From: Akkermansia muciniphila
Lineage (GTDB): Bacteria > Verrucomicrobiota > Verrucomicrobiia > Opitutales > Opitutaceae
DNA: 64,000 bases
Direction: 5' to 3'
NCBI GenBank assembly: GCA_945888375.1
Contig: CAMCZZ010000001.1
Location: forward strand, 310,001 to 374,000
Of this stretch, positions 37,883 to 48,470 are shown in pieces. The position numbers and the translations under genes were made by a program. Each line of letters begins with the position of its first letter. The first letter of the stretch is position 1. Below the pieces are notes generated by a model. The model had not been told where the DNA came from and did no database searches. It saw nothing but the letters and a program-made list of their open reading frames with translations.

Positions 37883-38808
37883 CGCGATTGTTCCGGTTTG
37901 AACCAAGCGGCCAACAGGCGGTCGGCGCAACGGCCCGCTTCGTGCAGAGCCGGTCCGCAGTCCAGTGCCCCCGCACCCGCCGCGAGCCAGGTTTCGTAGG
38001 CGGTCGCGTAGCCGTCGGCGATCAAACCGGCCACCGCGCGCGCGGGCCGGCCTGGCTTGGCTCCGCGAAGCGGCACCGGGAGCACGCCGGTCGCGGCACG
38101 TGCGGTCACCGCTTCATGGACCATGGAGACACTGTCTTCCGTGGCCCAGACCACGGCGGCACGAGCCAGTTCGCCGGCCAGCCAGCCGGGCGAGGTTTCC
38201 TGCCAAGGCACGCGCCGGGCGTGGCCCGGCATTTCCAGCGCGGCTAGAAATTTTTCCGGAGTGCGGCGGGAATCCGCCACTGTCCATGACAGGTCGGGCC
38301 GGGCGGCGATTACCCTTAAAATACCCGGCGTGAGCGCGGCGGCGTCCCAGCCATGATGTTTCGAGGGGCCGCCCAGCAGCACTAGTCCGCTGGCGGTTTT
38401 CGCGGGCAGCGTCTCCGGCACGCGGTTTAAGGCGCCCCGGGTCAGAATGCGCCTCGGGGAGTCCCCGGCGGCGGGGGCAAGGTCGTGGCGGGGGATCAGG
38501 GCAAGGTCAAAAAGGGTTGCGGGCAGGCTCGGCCGCATGATGACCACCGAGCGTGCGCCTGCTCGGCGGGTCGCCCACCAAAGAGGTAGGTGGGTGCGGT
38601 GTCCGGTGCCTATGATGAGTTGCGCCGGCGATCCTCTTGCTGCCGCCCGGAGTCGGAGCCAGAGGGATGCCCTGGGGTCGAGTCGCACGATCTCGTGGCT
38701 CGCGCCCGTGCGGGAGGCAAGGGCGAGGGCGAGGCCCACACTTTGGTTTTCGTGGCCGGCCCGGCCGTCGGAGAGCACCCGGATATGGCGTAGCCCAAAT
38801 GCGTTCAC
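37879..38808 (-). CDS. ELM1-like protein (mitochondrial fission ELM1 family)
   Basis: The 309 residues contain IRVLSDGRAGHENQSVGLAL near 9-28, VLLGGPSKHHGWDAA near 142-156, and VVWATEDSVSMVHEAVTARA near 220-239, the pattern of the ELM1 family. Bacterial members are found in lipopolysaccharide clusters and look like glycosyltransferase-B folds with unclear role. The gene overlaps both neighbours by four bases (ATGA), so all three are translationally coupled. That context suggests a part in core-oligosaccharide or lipid A processing. No function is proven. Confidence 0.78.
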   Translation of the reverse strand: MNAFGLRHIRVLSDGRAGHENQSVGLALALASRTGASHEIVRLDPRASLWLRLRAAARGSPAQLIIGTGHRTHLPLWWATRRAGARSVVIMRPSLPATLFDLALIPRHDLAPAAGDSPRRILTRGALNRVPETLPAKTASGLVLLGGPSKHHGWDAAALTPGILRVIAARPDLSWTVADSRRTPEKFLAALEMPGHARRVPWQETSPGWLAGELARAAVVWATEDSVSMVHEAVTARAATGVLPVPLRGAKPGRPARAVAGLIADGYATAYETWLAAGAGALDCGPALHEAGRCADRLLAAWFKPEQSR

Positions 38809-40043
38809 GGTGCCCTTTCGTTGACCAAGCCGAGGCCGAGTTTGCGGCAGGCTCGGGCCAGTTCGGGGTCGGGAGAGGCAGCCACGACGTAATCGAGTGG
38901 CAGATCGGCCAATGCATCAATCCGGCGCAGGTATGCCTCCGTGTCTTCTCCAGCGGCGCGGGGCGGGGCTTCGGGCGTGACGTCATCGGGGGTCGCGGCG
39001 GGTGAAGCGGGTAGGTGGCCTTGCGCATCGGGCCAGAGCAGGGCGCGGCGGCGCTTGGTGGCGGGTGGGCAGAAACCGCGCGGCAGTTTGCCCGGCGGGC
39101 GATGGGGACGGGTGCGGGACACCTTCCAGCGGTCCTGCATCCAGAAAACATCTTCGGGACTCACCCGCATGACCCGCTCCAGTAGTTCCATGACCCGACC
39201 GGTGGTCGGTTCGGCTTGGTCGCAGGTGTGGAAACCCAGTTCCCAGCGTCCGGGCGCGACGGTGCGCAGGGAGACCCCGATCAGGGCCGCGCCGGTGCGG
39301 CGCGCGAGCACGGCGGGTAGTGGCGTGGCGCTGGCGTTGCGGCCAAAGAGCGGGGCGATTTCACCGATTTTCCCCGCGCGCTGGTCGGAGAGGATGGACA
39401 GCACGCCACCCGTCCTCAAGAACGCGGCCATGGCGAGGGGGTTGTCGTCCTTGGAGAACATCCGCAGGCCGTGTTGCTGACGTTTTGCCAGGACGCGTTG
39501 ATCCATCAGCGGATTGTTCAGTGGGCGGTAGATGTTGGCTACCTTCACCCCGGGGGGCAGGAGGCGGGGAATCCACTGGGCGAGGGCCTCCCAGTTACCC
39601 ATGTGAGCCAGCACGGCGATGACGCCTTTTCCGCGTGCCTGGGCTTCCCAGAGAATCTGCTCGTCGCGCATGGTGATGGCTGCCTCGACGTGGCGGCCAT
39701 CGTTTGCGGCCGTCCCGAGTGAGCAGATCAGGTTGGCGCCGCTCCGTCGGAAAACCTCCCGGGCCAGCGTGGTTTGCTCCTCGGCTGTGCGCTCGCCGGC
39801 GAAGGCGATGCGCAGATTGCGTTCCACGATCCGCCGGCGTTTCCCGAGCAACGCGTAGGCGGCTCCTCCCGCGGCCCGGCCGAGGCTTGCCAGCCAAGGG
39901 AGAGGCAGAAGACGCAGGCCCTGCTCGAACACCCGAAAGGCCAACGTTTCCAGATGCCATTGCAACCGCCGCGCAGGGGTGGGCCGGATCGGTTCGCGCT
40001 GATACGCGTTCGGATGGGTGGCGGCGTTTTCTTCGGGCGACAT
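38805..40043 (-). CDS. LpxL/HtrB-type lipid A acyltransferase with a C-terminal extension
   Basis: The 412 residues hold a lysophospholipid acyltransferase-like domain (about 40-310) with the catalytic HxxxxE pattern in AHMGNWEALAQW near 145-156. GVLSILSDQRAGKIGEIAPL near 212-231 and PEDVFWMQDRWKVSR near 296-310 are typical LpxL/HtrB features. A secondary acyl chain is transferred to lipid A. Residues about 315-412 are Pro/Ala-rich and then end in EAYLRRIDALADLPLDYVVA, which I cannot place. It is first in the operon; a promoter lies between 40043 and the divergent gene at 40178. Confidence 0.83.
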   Translation of the reverse strand: MSPEENAATHPNAYQREPIRPTPARRLQWHLETLAFRVFEQGLRLLPLPWLASLGRAAGGAAYALLGKRRRIVERNLRIAFAGERTAEEQTTLAREVFRRSGANLICSLGTAANDGRHVEAAITMRDEQILWEAQARGKGVIAVLAHMGNWEALAQWIPRLLPPGVKVANIYRPLNNPLMDQRVLAKRQQHGLRMFSKDDNPLAMAAFLRTGGVLSILSDQRAGKIGEIAPLFGRNASATPLPAVLARRTGAALIGVSLRTVAPGRWELGFHTCDQAEPTTGRVMELLERVMRVSPEDVFWMQDRWKVSRTRPHRPPGKLPRGFCPPATKRRRALLWPDAQGHLPASPAATPDDVTPEAPPRAAGEDTEAYLRRIDALADLPLDYVVAASPDPELARACRKLGLGLVNERAP

Positions 40044-40177
40044 CGGGCTGGTAATAGACGTTTGGGCCCCTCCTGCCCGCCCGCAAGCCCTGGCGTGGGG
40101 CGGGTAATCTCGGCGTAGGCGGGCTTCGCGTGGCTTGCGCCGGTCTGTTTTCCGCTGTTACGACCTCTCTCCTCCAG

Positions 40178-41155
<978 letters not shown>

Positions 41156-41174
41156 ATCGCAGCCCCCGTTTTCC

Positions 41175-42155
41175 ATGTCCGCCCCCATCCTCGAACTCCG
41201 CGATGTCCAAACCCATTTCCCGGTCGAGAGCGGGTTGTTTTTTAAGCGTCGCACCGGCACGGTGAAGGCGGTCGATGGCGTGTCGCTCACTCTGGCGCAG
41301 GGCGAGGTTCTCGGCTTGGTCGGCGAGTCCGGCTGCGGTAAATCCACCCTCGCCCGCACCATCATGGGGCTTCTGCCGGCGACCGGGGGTAGCGTCTGGC
41401 TGGAGGGAAAAAATCTCACCGTCGAGGCCGCGACCGGCGAGGCCCGGCGCGCGTTGCAGATGGTTTTTCAGGACCCTTTCGCTTCGTTAAATCCCCGTCT
41501 GAGCGTCGGTGAAGCCCTGGCCGAGCCGTTGCGGGTGCACCGCCTCCGGCCTGCCTCCGATATCCCTGCGCGCGTCGCCGAGCTGGCGGCCCTGGTCGGC
41601 ATTCCGGCTCGGTCGCTCGCCAAATACCCGCACGAGTTTTCCGGCGGCCAGCGTCAACGCATCGCCATCGCCCGGGCCCTCGCGCTTGAGCCCCGGGTCA
41701 TCGTGGCGGACGAGCCGGTGTCCGCGCTCGACGTGTCCATCCAGGCGCAGATTTTAAACTTGTTGGCCAAACTGGTGCGCGATCTGGGCCTGAGCCTCGT
41801 CTTCATCGCGCATGACCTCTCGGTGGTGAAACACCTCTCGGACCGCGTCGCGGTGATGTATCTTGGCCGCATCGTCGAGCTCGGCTCGGCCTGCGACGTG
41901 ATTGAGCGTCCCCAGCATCCCTATACGAGGGCCTTGGTAAGCGCCGTGCCCCGACCCGATCCGGAAGGCGAGCGCGCCCGCCGCCGCATCGTGTTGGCCG
42001 GTGATCCGCCCAGCCCGCTCGATCCGCCGGGCGGGTGTCCCTTTCATCCTCGTTGCGCCCACGCGGTCGAGGCTTGCCGCTCGGTGGTGCCTTCGCTTGC
42101 ACCCTGCGCCGGCCGCGAGGTCTCCTGCCTTCGCGCCGGTGAATTGCCGTCCTGA
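41175..42155 (+). CDS. Peptide ABC transporter ATP-binding protein (DppF/OppF type)
   Basis: The ATPase has 326 residues beginning MSAPILELRDVQTHFPVESG. Walker A GESGCGKSTLARTIMG is near 52-67, the signature FSGGQRQRIAIARALALEPR near 155-174, and Walker B VIVADEPVSALDVSIQAQIL near 175-194. The tail PPGGCPFHPRCAHAVEACRS gives the cysteine-containing OppF end. The start ATG is at 41175, 19 bases after the partner gene, so the pair is co-transcribed. The pair would form a heterodimer with peptide permeases encoded elsewhere. Confidence 0.93.
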   Translation: MSAPILELRDVQTHFPVESGLFFKRRTGTVKAVDGVSLTLAQGEVLGLVGESGCGKSTLARTIMGLLPATGGSVWLEGKNLTVEAATGEARRALQMVFQDPFASLNPRLSVGEALAEPLRVHRLRPASDIPARVAELAALVGIPARSLAKYPHEFSGGQRQRIAIARALALEPRVIVADEPVSALDVSIQAQILNLLAKLVRDLGLSLVFIAHDLSVVKHLSDRVAVMYLGRIVELGSACDVIERPQHPYTRALVSAVPRPDPEGERARRRIVLAGDPPSPLDPPGGCPFHPRCAHAVEACRSVVPSLAPCAGREVSCLRAGELPS

Positions 42156-42171
42156 GCCCGGCAGGGCCGGC

Positions 42172-43335
42172 TCACTCCACCCGCAGGATGTAGCCGCGCA
42201 GATACTCGCTCTCCGGCATGGTCACCAGCACAGGGTGATCGGCCGGTTGGTGGCAAAATTCCACCACCTGGACCTTGCGTTTGGCGTCATTGGCCGCGTC
42301 GGCGAGCACGCCACGCAATTCCGCGTCCTGCATGTGGTGGGAGCAGGTGTAGGTGGCGAGCAGGCCCCCGGGTGAAAGGGCCTTCATGGCGCGGAGGTTG
42401 AGTTCCTTGTAACCGCGCAGCGCACCTTCGAGCGCGCTCTTCGATTTAGCGAAGGGCGGAGGATCGAGCACGATCAGGTCCCAGGTTTCGGCGTGCTTGG
42501 CCCCGAAGTAGTCAAAGACGTTCACGCTCTCAAACTCTGCCGCCACGCCGTTGCGCTCGGCATTTCGCTGGGCCTGAGAGATGGCGTCAAAGGCGCTGTC
42601 CAGTCCGCGCACCTGCGCGGCGCCGGCCCGGGCGGCGTGCAGCGCGAAGGAGCCTTGGTTGCAAAAAGCATCCAGCACCCGGCGCCCCCGGGCGTGGCGC
42701 GCGACGGCCGCGTGTTGTTCCCGCTGGTCGAGGTAGAAGCCGGTTTTTTGACCGTTTTGGAGGTCCAGCCAGTAATCAAAGCCGTCGATCGATTGCCAGC
42801 GGGGCGCCCAGTCGCGGCCGCTGCGCGTGGACACGGCCAATTCCAGGCCCTCGAGGCGGCGGATGTTGGCGTCGTTGCGCAGGATGATCTCGGCCGCGCC
42901 GCTCATTTCTGCGAGCAGCTCGACCACGAGTGCGGCGCGTTTATCCAGCGCCAGAGTCTGGATCTGGACGACGAGAGTATCGCCGAACTGGTCGGCGACC
43001 AGGCCGGGCAAGTCATCTGATTCGGACCAGACGAGGCGCCGGTTGGCGGTGGGATCAATGCCGCCGCGGCGGGCAAGGGCGCGGCTCAGAGCGCCCCGCA
43101 GGTAGGCCTCGTCCAGCCCCACTCGATCCCGGCTCAGCTTGCGCCAGACTATCTGCGAGCGGGAATTGTAGATGCCGGTCCCGAGGAAGCGGCCGGTGCG
43201 GTCGCGTAGCTCAATGACCTCGCCGTCGTGCTCCGCCGGGGCGAGGGCCTCGACCTCGTTGGCGAAAACCCAGGGGTGTCCGTTGAGCACGCGCGAGCGG
43301 ATGTTGGCTTTTAATTTCAGCGAAGCTTCGGCCAT
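42172..43335 (-). CDS. RlmI-like class I rRNA methyltransferase
   Basis: The 387 residues hold an N-terminal PUA domain (about 1-75, MAEASLKLKANIRSRVLNGH then VFANEVEAL) and a Rossmann methyltransferase domain with RRVLDAFCNQGSFALHAARA near 220-239, and the active-site LIVLDPPPFAKSK near 286-298. The PUA-plus-SAM layout and the DPPPF box match RlmI (23S rRNA m5C1962 methyltransferase). The position modified was not checked. It converges on dppF-like, and its promoter probably lies in the 172-base gap before prfC. Confidence 0.87.
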   Translation of the reverse strand: MAEASLKLKANIRSRVLNGHPWVFANEVEALAPAEHDGEVIELRDRTGRFLGTGIYNSRSQIVWRKLSRDRVGLDEAYLRGALSRALARRGGIDPTANRRLVWSESDDLPGLVADQFGDTLVVQIQTLALDKRAALVVELLAEMSGAAEIILRNDANIRRLEGLELAVSTRSGRDWAPRWQSIDGFDYWLDLQNGQKTGFYLDQREQHAAVARHARGRRVLDAFCNQGSFALHAARAGAAQVRGLDSAFDAISQAQRNAERNGVAAEFESVNVFDYFGAKHAETWDLIVLDPPPFAKSKSALEGALRGYKELNLRAMKALSPGGLLATYTCSHHMQDAELRGVLADAANDAKRKVQVVEFCHQPADHPVLVTMPESEYLRGYILRVE

Positions 43336-43507
43336 AGCCCCCCACCCTCAACCGCCGCCTCCGGGGTCGAAAGCACAAAAACTATCCGCCTGTGCCGCCC
43401 TTGCGGAGTAGTTGCCGGCCAAACCAGGCTTCTTTTGGAGATTTCACCCCCCGCTCGCGTTTTCCCTTCCCCTCGCCGCCTGCGGGTCGTGTGCTCCTTT
43501 TTTCGCC

Positions 43508-45145
43508 ATGACGTCCGCCCAGGAAATCGCCCGCCGCCGCACCTTTGCCATCATCTCGCACCCCGACGCTGGTAAAACCACGCTTACCGAGAAGTTCCTT
43601 CTCTACGGCAACGCCATCCACCTCGCCGGCTCCGTCACCGCCCGCAAACAGCAGCGCGCCACCACTTCGGATTGGATGGAGCTGGAGAAGCAGCGCGGTA
43701 TCTCGATCTCCTCCACCGTCCTGCAGTTCGATTATCAGGGCTACGCGGTCAACCTGCTCGACACCCCCGGCCACAAGGATTTCTCCGAGGATACCTACCG
43801 CGTGCTGACCGCCGTTGACGCCGCCCTGATGGTGATCGACTCGGCCAAGGGCATCGAGCCCCAGACCCGCAAACTGTTTGAAGTCTGCCGTCGCCGCGGC
43901 ATCCCGATTTTCACGTTTTTCAACAAGTGCGACCGCCCGACGCAGAACCCCCTCGAACTCATCGACGAACTCGAGAGGATTCTCGGCCTCGCGCCTTGCC
44001 CTCTGACCTGGCCGTTGGGTAACGGCCCCGGGTTTCGCGGGGTCTATGACCGCCGTGTCGGCCAGGTGCACCTCTTTGAGCGCGTCCCCGGCGGCGCCTT
44101 CCGCGCTCCGGTCAACGTCACCGGCCTCGATGATCCCCTCGTGCGCGACAAGTTTGATGACCTCACCTACGCCGAGGTGACGGAGCAGATCGCCATGCTT
44201 GATGGTGCCACCGCCGCCTTCGACCTCGCCGCCGTGCATGCCGGCAAACAGACGCCGGTCTTCTTCGGCTCGGCGGTGAACAACTTCGGCGTGCAACTGC
44301 TGCTGGAGGGCTTTCTCCAAAACTCCATCCCCCCGACCCCGCGCCGCTCCGTCACGATTACCGCCCCCGGCGCACCCGCGCCGACCGAGACCCGCGTCGT
44401 GCCTATCGAGCACCCGAAGTTCTCCGGCTTCGTTTTCAAGATCCAGGCCAACATGGATCCGAAGCATCGCGACCGTATCGCTTTCATCCGCGTCTGCTCC
44501 GGCAAGTTTGAGCGCGACATGGTCGTCACCCACCAGCGAACCGGCAAGCAGGTGCGCCTCTCCTCCTCCCACAAGCTCTTCGGCCAGGAACGCGAGACCG
44601 TGGACGTGGCCTGGCCGGGTGATGTGATCGGTCTGGTCGGGCATGACGCCTTCGGCATTGGCGACACTCTTACCGAGGACCGCACCCTCGCCTACGACGA
44701 GATCCCGCGTTTCCCGTCGGAGGTCTTTGCCTATATTTTCAATCCCACCAGTTCCGACGCCAAAAAATATCGCACCGGCCTCGAGCAGCTCCTCCAGGAG
44801 GGTGTCGTGCAATCCTTCATGCCGCGCAACGCCCCGCCGGGGGCGACCCTCCTCGCGGCAGTCGGCCCGCTGCAATTCGAGGTGGTGCAGTCGCGCTTAA
44901 AATCTGAATACAACGCCGAGTGTCGCATCGACCCGACCCCTTGGACGCAGCTCCGCTGGGTCTCGCCGCACCCCGCCTTGGAGAATCCCAATGCCATTGT
45001 AGTCGCCAGCGGCGTCGCCTTCGGCACCGACAAGTTTGGTCACCCCGTGGTGCTCTTCCCGAATGACTGGACGCGAGATTATTTCGTCGAAAAAAACCCT
45101 GAGTTAAAGCTCCACGAGATGCCCATCGAGCAGACGGGGGCCTGA
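43508..45145 (+). CDS. prfC: Peptide chain release factor 3
   Basis: This GTPase recycles RF1/RF2 after termination. The 545 residues begin MTSAQEIARRRTFAIISHPD, with the P-loop SHPDAGKTTLTEKFLLYGNA, switch II DTPGHKDFSEDTYR near 86-99 and NKCDRPTQNP near 141-150. The length matches E. coli RF3. The C-terminal end has LQFEVVQSRLKSEYNAE near 458-474. The ATG at 43508 is the family start; the upstream frame (from 43412) encodes an improbable hydrophobic leader and is rejected. Confidence 0.97.
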   Translation: MTSAQEIARRRTFAIISHPDAGKTTLTEKFLLYGNAIHLAGSVTARKQQRATTSDWMELEKQRGISISSTVLQFDYQGYAVNLLDTPGHKDFSEDTYRVLTAVDAALMVIDSAKGIEPQTRKLFEVCRRRGIPIFTFFNKCDRPTQNPLELIDELERILGLAPCPLTWPLGNGPGFRGVYDRRVGQVHLFERVPGGAFRAPVNVTGLDDPLVRDKFDDLTYAEVTEQIAMLDGATAAFDLAAVHAGKQTPVFFGSAVNNFGVQLLLEGFLQNSIPPTPRRSVTITAPGAPAPTETRVVPIEHPKFSGFVFKIQANMDPKHRDRIAFIRVCSGKFERDMVVTHQRTGKQVRLSSSHKLFGQERETVDVAWPGDVIGLVGHDAFGIGDTLTEDRTLAYDEIPRFPSEVFAYIFNPTSSDAKKYRTGLEQLLQEGVVQSFMPRNAPPGATLLAAVGPLQFEVVQSRLKSEYNAECRIDPTPWTQLRWVSPHPALENPNAIVVASGVAFGTDKFGHPVVLFPNDWTRDYFVEKNPELKLHEMPIEQTGA

Positions 45146-45186
45146 GCTTTCCGTCCGGCGACAAGGTCCGGCCCCTGCCCACGCCC

Positions 45187-46101
45187 ATGCCCGCCGCCGT
45201 GCCACGCCCGCCCGATGGATTGCATCCGCTAAACCCGCACCGCGGGCGCTACGATTTCCCCCGGCTCGTCGCCGCCCTGCCGGCGCTCGCGGCGCATGTG
45301 CGGCCTCATCCGATTGAGGGCGACACCATCGACTTTGCCGATCCGGCTTCCGTGCTGGCCTTGAATCGCGCCCTCCTGCTTGCCCACCACGGGCTGGCCC
45401 GGTGGGACCTGCCGCCCGGAGCGCTCTGCCCTCCGGTGCCCGGCCGGGCCGATTACCTCTGCCACGTTGCCGATCTGCTGCCGCCCGGCGCGGTCTCCGC
45501 CGACGTCCCGGTGTTGGAGATCGGCACCGGGGCTGGGTGCATCTACCCTTTGCTGGGAGCACGCATGCTGGGCTGGAGCTTCGTCGCCTCCGATATCTCG
45601 CCCGAGTCCCTGCGCTGGGCGTCCGATTTGCTTGCGGCCAACGCCCTCGCCGGCCGCATCGAGCTGCGTCTGCAACCAGAACCGTTGGCTGTATTTGAGA
45701 ACGTTGTCCGATCGGGTGAACGCTTCGCCCTCTCGATCTGCAACCCGCCTTTCCACGCCTCCGCCGCCGAGGCGGGGGCCGGCACGCTGCGCAAACTGCG
45801 CAATCTTGGCGCCGTCGCCGGCCGGCGCGACGCCCGCGGCCGCCCGGTTCTCAATTTCGGCGGCCGGGCCCACGAGCTCTGGTGCCCCGGCGGCGAGCTC
45901 GGTTTTGCCGGCCGGATGATCGCCGAGAGCGCGCGTCGCCCCGGCTTGTGCGGCTGGTTTACCTGCCTCGTCGCCAAGAGCGCCCACCTCCCCTTGTTGG
46001 ACGCTGCGCTGCGCCGGGTTTCCGCCGCCGAGGTGCGTGTGCTGCCCATGCGCCATGGGGAAAAACATTCCCGCATCCTCGCCTGGCGTTTTGCGAGTTG
46101 A
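45187..46101 (+). CDS. rlmF: RlmF-like 23S rRNA (adenine1618-N6)-methyltransferase
   Basis: The 304 residues begin with GLHPLNPHRGRYDFPRLV near 11-28, as in E. coli YbiN/RlmF, and contain VLEIGTGAGCIYPLLGARML near 109-128, the SAM-binding loop. SICNPPFHASAAEA near 184-197 is the NPPF catalytic box. The family methylates A1618 of 23S rRNA. The ATG at 45187 lies 41 bases after prfC on the same strand, so co-transcription with prfC is likely. Gene symbol rests on motif match. Confidence 0.92.
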   Translation: MPAAVPRPPDGLHPLNPHRGRYDFPRLVAALPALAAHVRPHPIEGDTIDFADPASVLALNRALLLAHHGLARWDLPPGALCPPVPGRADYLCHVADLLPPGAVSADVPVLEIGTGAGCIYPLLGARMLGWSFVASDISPESLRWASDLLAANALAGRIELRLQPEPLAVFENVVRSGERFALSICNPPFHASAAEAGAGTLRKLRNLGAVAGRRDARGRPVLNFGGRAHELWCPGGELGFAGRMIAESARRPGLCGWFTCLVAKSAHLPLLDAALRRVSAAEVRVLPMRHGEKHSRILAWRFAS

Positions 46102-46194
46102 GCGCAACGGGGGGGCAGAAGGTTTTCGGAATGCTGGTTTCTGGCTCGCCCAGGACGGAGGAACCTTGCTCGCTCGCCACGTTCCCTTCCTTCC

Positions 46195-47145
46195 GTGCGA
46201 CTCTTTTTTTTACCCGCTCTGCTGCTGTCCATCGCCGCGCTCCTGGCGCCTGCCCTCCGCGCCGATTATAAGGGCGCCGTCGTGGTCGATGCCGCCACCG
46301 GCTCCGTGCTTTCGGAGGAAAATGCCGATGTCGTCTCGCCGCCGGCGAGCGTCACGAAGCTCATGACCTTCCTCGTGGTCCACGATGCTCTGACGGCCGG
46401 CAAGATCCGGCTCGATACGCCCGTGCCAGTGGCGCTTGAGGATGCCAAGACCGGCGGCACCCAGGTCTGGCTCGACCCGCGCGAGACCTTTTCCGTGCAG
46501 GATCTGCTTTATGCACTGATGATCCAGTCGGCCAACGACGCTGCCAGCGCCCTCGCCCGCGCCTCCGCCGGCTCGCGTGAGGCCTTTGTAGCGCAGATGA
46601 ATGCCCGCGCTGCGGCCCTCGGGATGACCCAAACCACCTTCCGCTCGCCCCATGGCCTGCCACCCGCTTCGCGAAAAATCGCCGAGGGCGATCTCACCTC
46701 GCCGCGTGACCTCGCCCTGCTTGCCCGCGAACTCGTGCTCCACACCGACGTCCTTAACTACACGTCGGTGAAAACTCGTGAATTCGGAGCCGGCGTGCGA
46801 CCCCAGGCCGTGGTGATGAATAATCACAATCACCTGCTCGGTGCAGTCACGGGGTGCGATGGCCTGAAGACGGGCTTCACCAACGCGGCCGGCTTTTGCC
46901 TTGCCGCGACCGCCCAGCGCGACGCCAAACGCGTGATTGTAGTCGTGATGGGAAGCCCGGATCGCAAGACCCGCGATGCCCACGTGCGCCGCCTGATCGA
47001 GGAGGGATTTGCCAAAGTGCCCGCTACCTCGGTTTTCACCGGACCGCCCGTGGCGGTGACGCCGGTCGCCGCGCCGGCCGCCCCGGGCGTCGCGCCGGTA
47101 TCTAATGAGCCGCCGGCGGTGCGCTTTGTTTTGCCCAAGCGCTGA
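46195..47145 (+). CDS. D-alanyl-D-alanine carboxypeptidase (PBP5/6, peptidase S11)
   Basis: The enzyme trims the terminal D-Ala of peptidoglycan stem peptides. The 316 residues begin with a signal peptide (MRLFFLPALLLSIAALLAPA, cut after LRA). The serine is in PPASVTKLMT near 49-58, SAN in QSANDAASAL near 108-117, and KTG in CDGLKTGFTNAAGFCLA near 220-236. The start is a GTG at 46195. It lacks the long C-terminal anchor of PBP5; the end is Ala/Pro/Val-rich. It converges on the membrane-transporter gene. Confidence 0.93.
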   Translation: MRLFFLPALLLSIAALLAPALRADYKGAVVVDAATGSVLSEENADVVSPPASVTKLMTFLVVHDALTAGKIRLDTPVPVALEDAKTGGTQVWLDPRETFSVQDLLYALMIQSANDAASALARASAGSREAFVAQMNARAAALGMTQTTFRSPHGLPPASRKIAEGDLTSPRDLALLARELVLHTDVLNYTSVKTREFGAGVRPQAVVMNNHNHLLGAVTGCDGLKTGFTNAAGFCLAATAQRDAKRVIVVVMGSPDRKTRDAHVRRLIEEGFAKVPATSVFTGPPVAVTPVAAPAAPGVAPVSNEPPAVRFVLPKR

Positions 47146-47160
47146 GCCGTGGCGGGGGCC

Positions 47161-47886
47161 TCAGTGTCCGTGTTCCAGGAAGAGCATCAGCACGCCTAGC
47201 AGACCGAAGACGGCGGACAGCAGGCCGGCTTCGTGGCGTTCCAGCCGTTTCAGATCGATGCCACGCAGGCCGCGCAGGGTCAGCCAGGTGAACAACGCCA
47301 TGCCCCCGAGCGTTCCCGCGGCGAGGATGCCGCTGAGCACGAAAAAGCCGGGCCAGCCGAACTGCACTCCGGAGAGGTAAACCGGCAGAAAGGCCTCGCA
47401 GGGCGAAAGGGTCAGCATGACCAGCAAGCCACTGATCGCGGCCCAGTCGCCGGTTTCTGTTTTCCCCAAAGGGCTCTCGCGCAGTTCGTGTTCGAGGTGG
47501 GTGGCATCCTGCTCCCGCCCGCAGGCCGGGCTGGCGTGGTGATGGCCGCCGGGCAGGTGGTGATGGCGCAGGCCGGAGCCACGCAGCTCCTGAATGGCGA
47601 AATAGGCGGCGACTACGAGGAGCAGGCTACCCGCGATGGTTTTGAATAGTTCGCCGAAATGCTCGTCCAAGGCGAAGCCCAGCCAGGCCACGCCCAGACC
47701 GAGCAAGGAAGTCAGCGCCACGTGGCCAAGACCGGCGGCGAGGGCTACGCCCATGGTCTTCCCCTCGCGCCAACCACGCGCCCGCGCGACCAGCACGAAC
47801 GGCAGCCAATGCGTCGGCAGCGCGGCGTGGAAAAACGCCACCGTAAAGCCGGTCGCAGCGAGGGTCGCGAGGACGGTGGTGTTCAT
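47161..47886 (-). CDS. His-rich membrane transporter (NicO/UreH-like)
   Basis: The 241-residue protein has about six spans. TM1 holds VAFFHAALPTHWLPFVLVAR, TM2 is VALAAGLGHVALTSLLGLGV, and a loop near 110-130 is His-rich (LRHHHLPGGHHHAS). A central segment has TLSPCEAFLPVYLSGVQFGW. This resembles metal (Ni/Co) or UreH/TauE-like exporters. The start is the ATG at 47884-47886; the upstream frame is rejected because it is low-complexity. The metal is not identified. Next upstream is a thin ferredoxin-like gene. Confidence 0.68.
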   Translation of the reverse strand: MNTTVLATLAATGFTVAFFHAALPTHWLPFVLVARARGWREGKTMGVALAAGLGHVALTSLLGLGVAWLGFALDEHFGELFKTIAGSLLLVVAAYFAIQELRGSGLRHHHLPGGHHHASPACGREQDATHLEHELRESPLGKTETGDWAAISGLLVMLTLSPCEAFLPVYLSGVQFGWPGFFVLSGILAAGTLGGMALFTWLTLRGLRGIDLKRLERHEAGLLSAVFGLLGVLMLFLEHGH

Positions 47887-48004
47887 GGAAAGGGTTATTG
47901 GGGGACGGCCCGTGTGTCCGGCGGGAAACGCGGAACGCAAGGCATCGCTCGCCCAGCGCGCGCTGTCGAGCGTGCGCTGGCCGGATCTTACCGTAGCAAA
48001 GTCG

Positions 48005-48394
48005 TCAAGCCCCCGGCTCGCCGCCGCCGGCCAGCGGTTGCACCCGCACCGCCCACTCGGCCACAGGCATGCCGCCGACCACGTGTTCGCGCACGATACG
48101 TTCCACCCGCGCCGGGGTGGCCTCGCCATACCAGACGCCCTCGGGGTAAACCACCAGCCAGGGCCCGCCGGCGCAGACGCGCAGGCACTCGGCCTTCGAA
48201 CGGAGGGCGTCGGCACCAGGAAACTGGCAGGCGGTTTTCAACGCCGCCCAGGATTCCAAACCGGCAGCGCGGTCGCAGCACTCCGGGCCGGGACAGAGAA
48301 ACACGTGCCGGCGCGCGCCGGGCAGGCCCATTTTGGCGAAGGCGGCATCAATCTTGGTCGTCTCGGGCGGGCGCGCGGTCGGGGTCTGCTCCAT
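48005..48394 (-). CDS. Thioredoxin-like [2Fe-2S] ferredoxin
   Basis: The 129 residues contain [15 protein letters not shown] near 28-42 and [20 protein letters not shown] near 62-81. These give the first Cys plus the C-x3-C pair of thioredoxin-like [2Fe-2S] ferredoxins. The protein is cytosolic, with no signal peptide. The start ATG is at 48392-48394. It lies between the metal-transporter gene and the divergent secreted gene; it may supply electrons or bind metals. The exact role is not known. Confidence 0.8.
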   Translation of the reverse strand: MEQTPTARPPETTKIDAAFAKMGLPGARRHVFLCPGPECCDRAAGLESWAALKTACQFPGADALRSKAECLRVCAGGPWLVVYPEGVWYGEATPARVERIVREHVVGGMPVAEWAVRVQPLAGGGEPGA

Positions 48395-48470
48395 GCGTGA
48401 CTTCTTGCGGCGGACGGCGGCGGACGCCACCTTTTCGTGGCGAATCCACTGCCCCGTCCACTTTCGCGTC

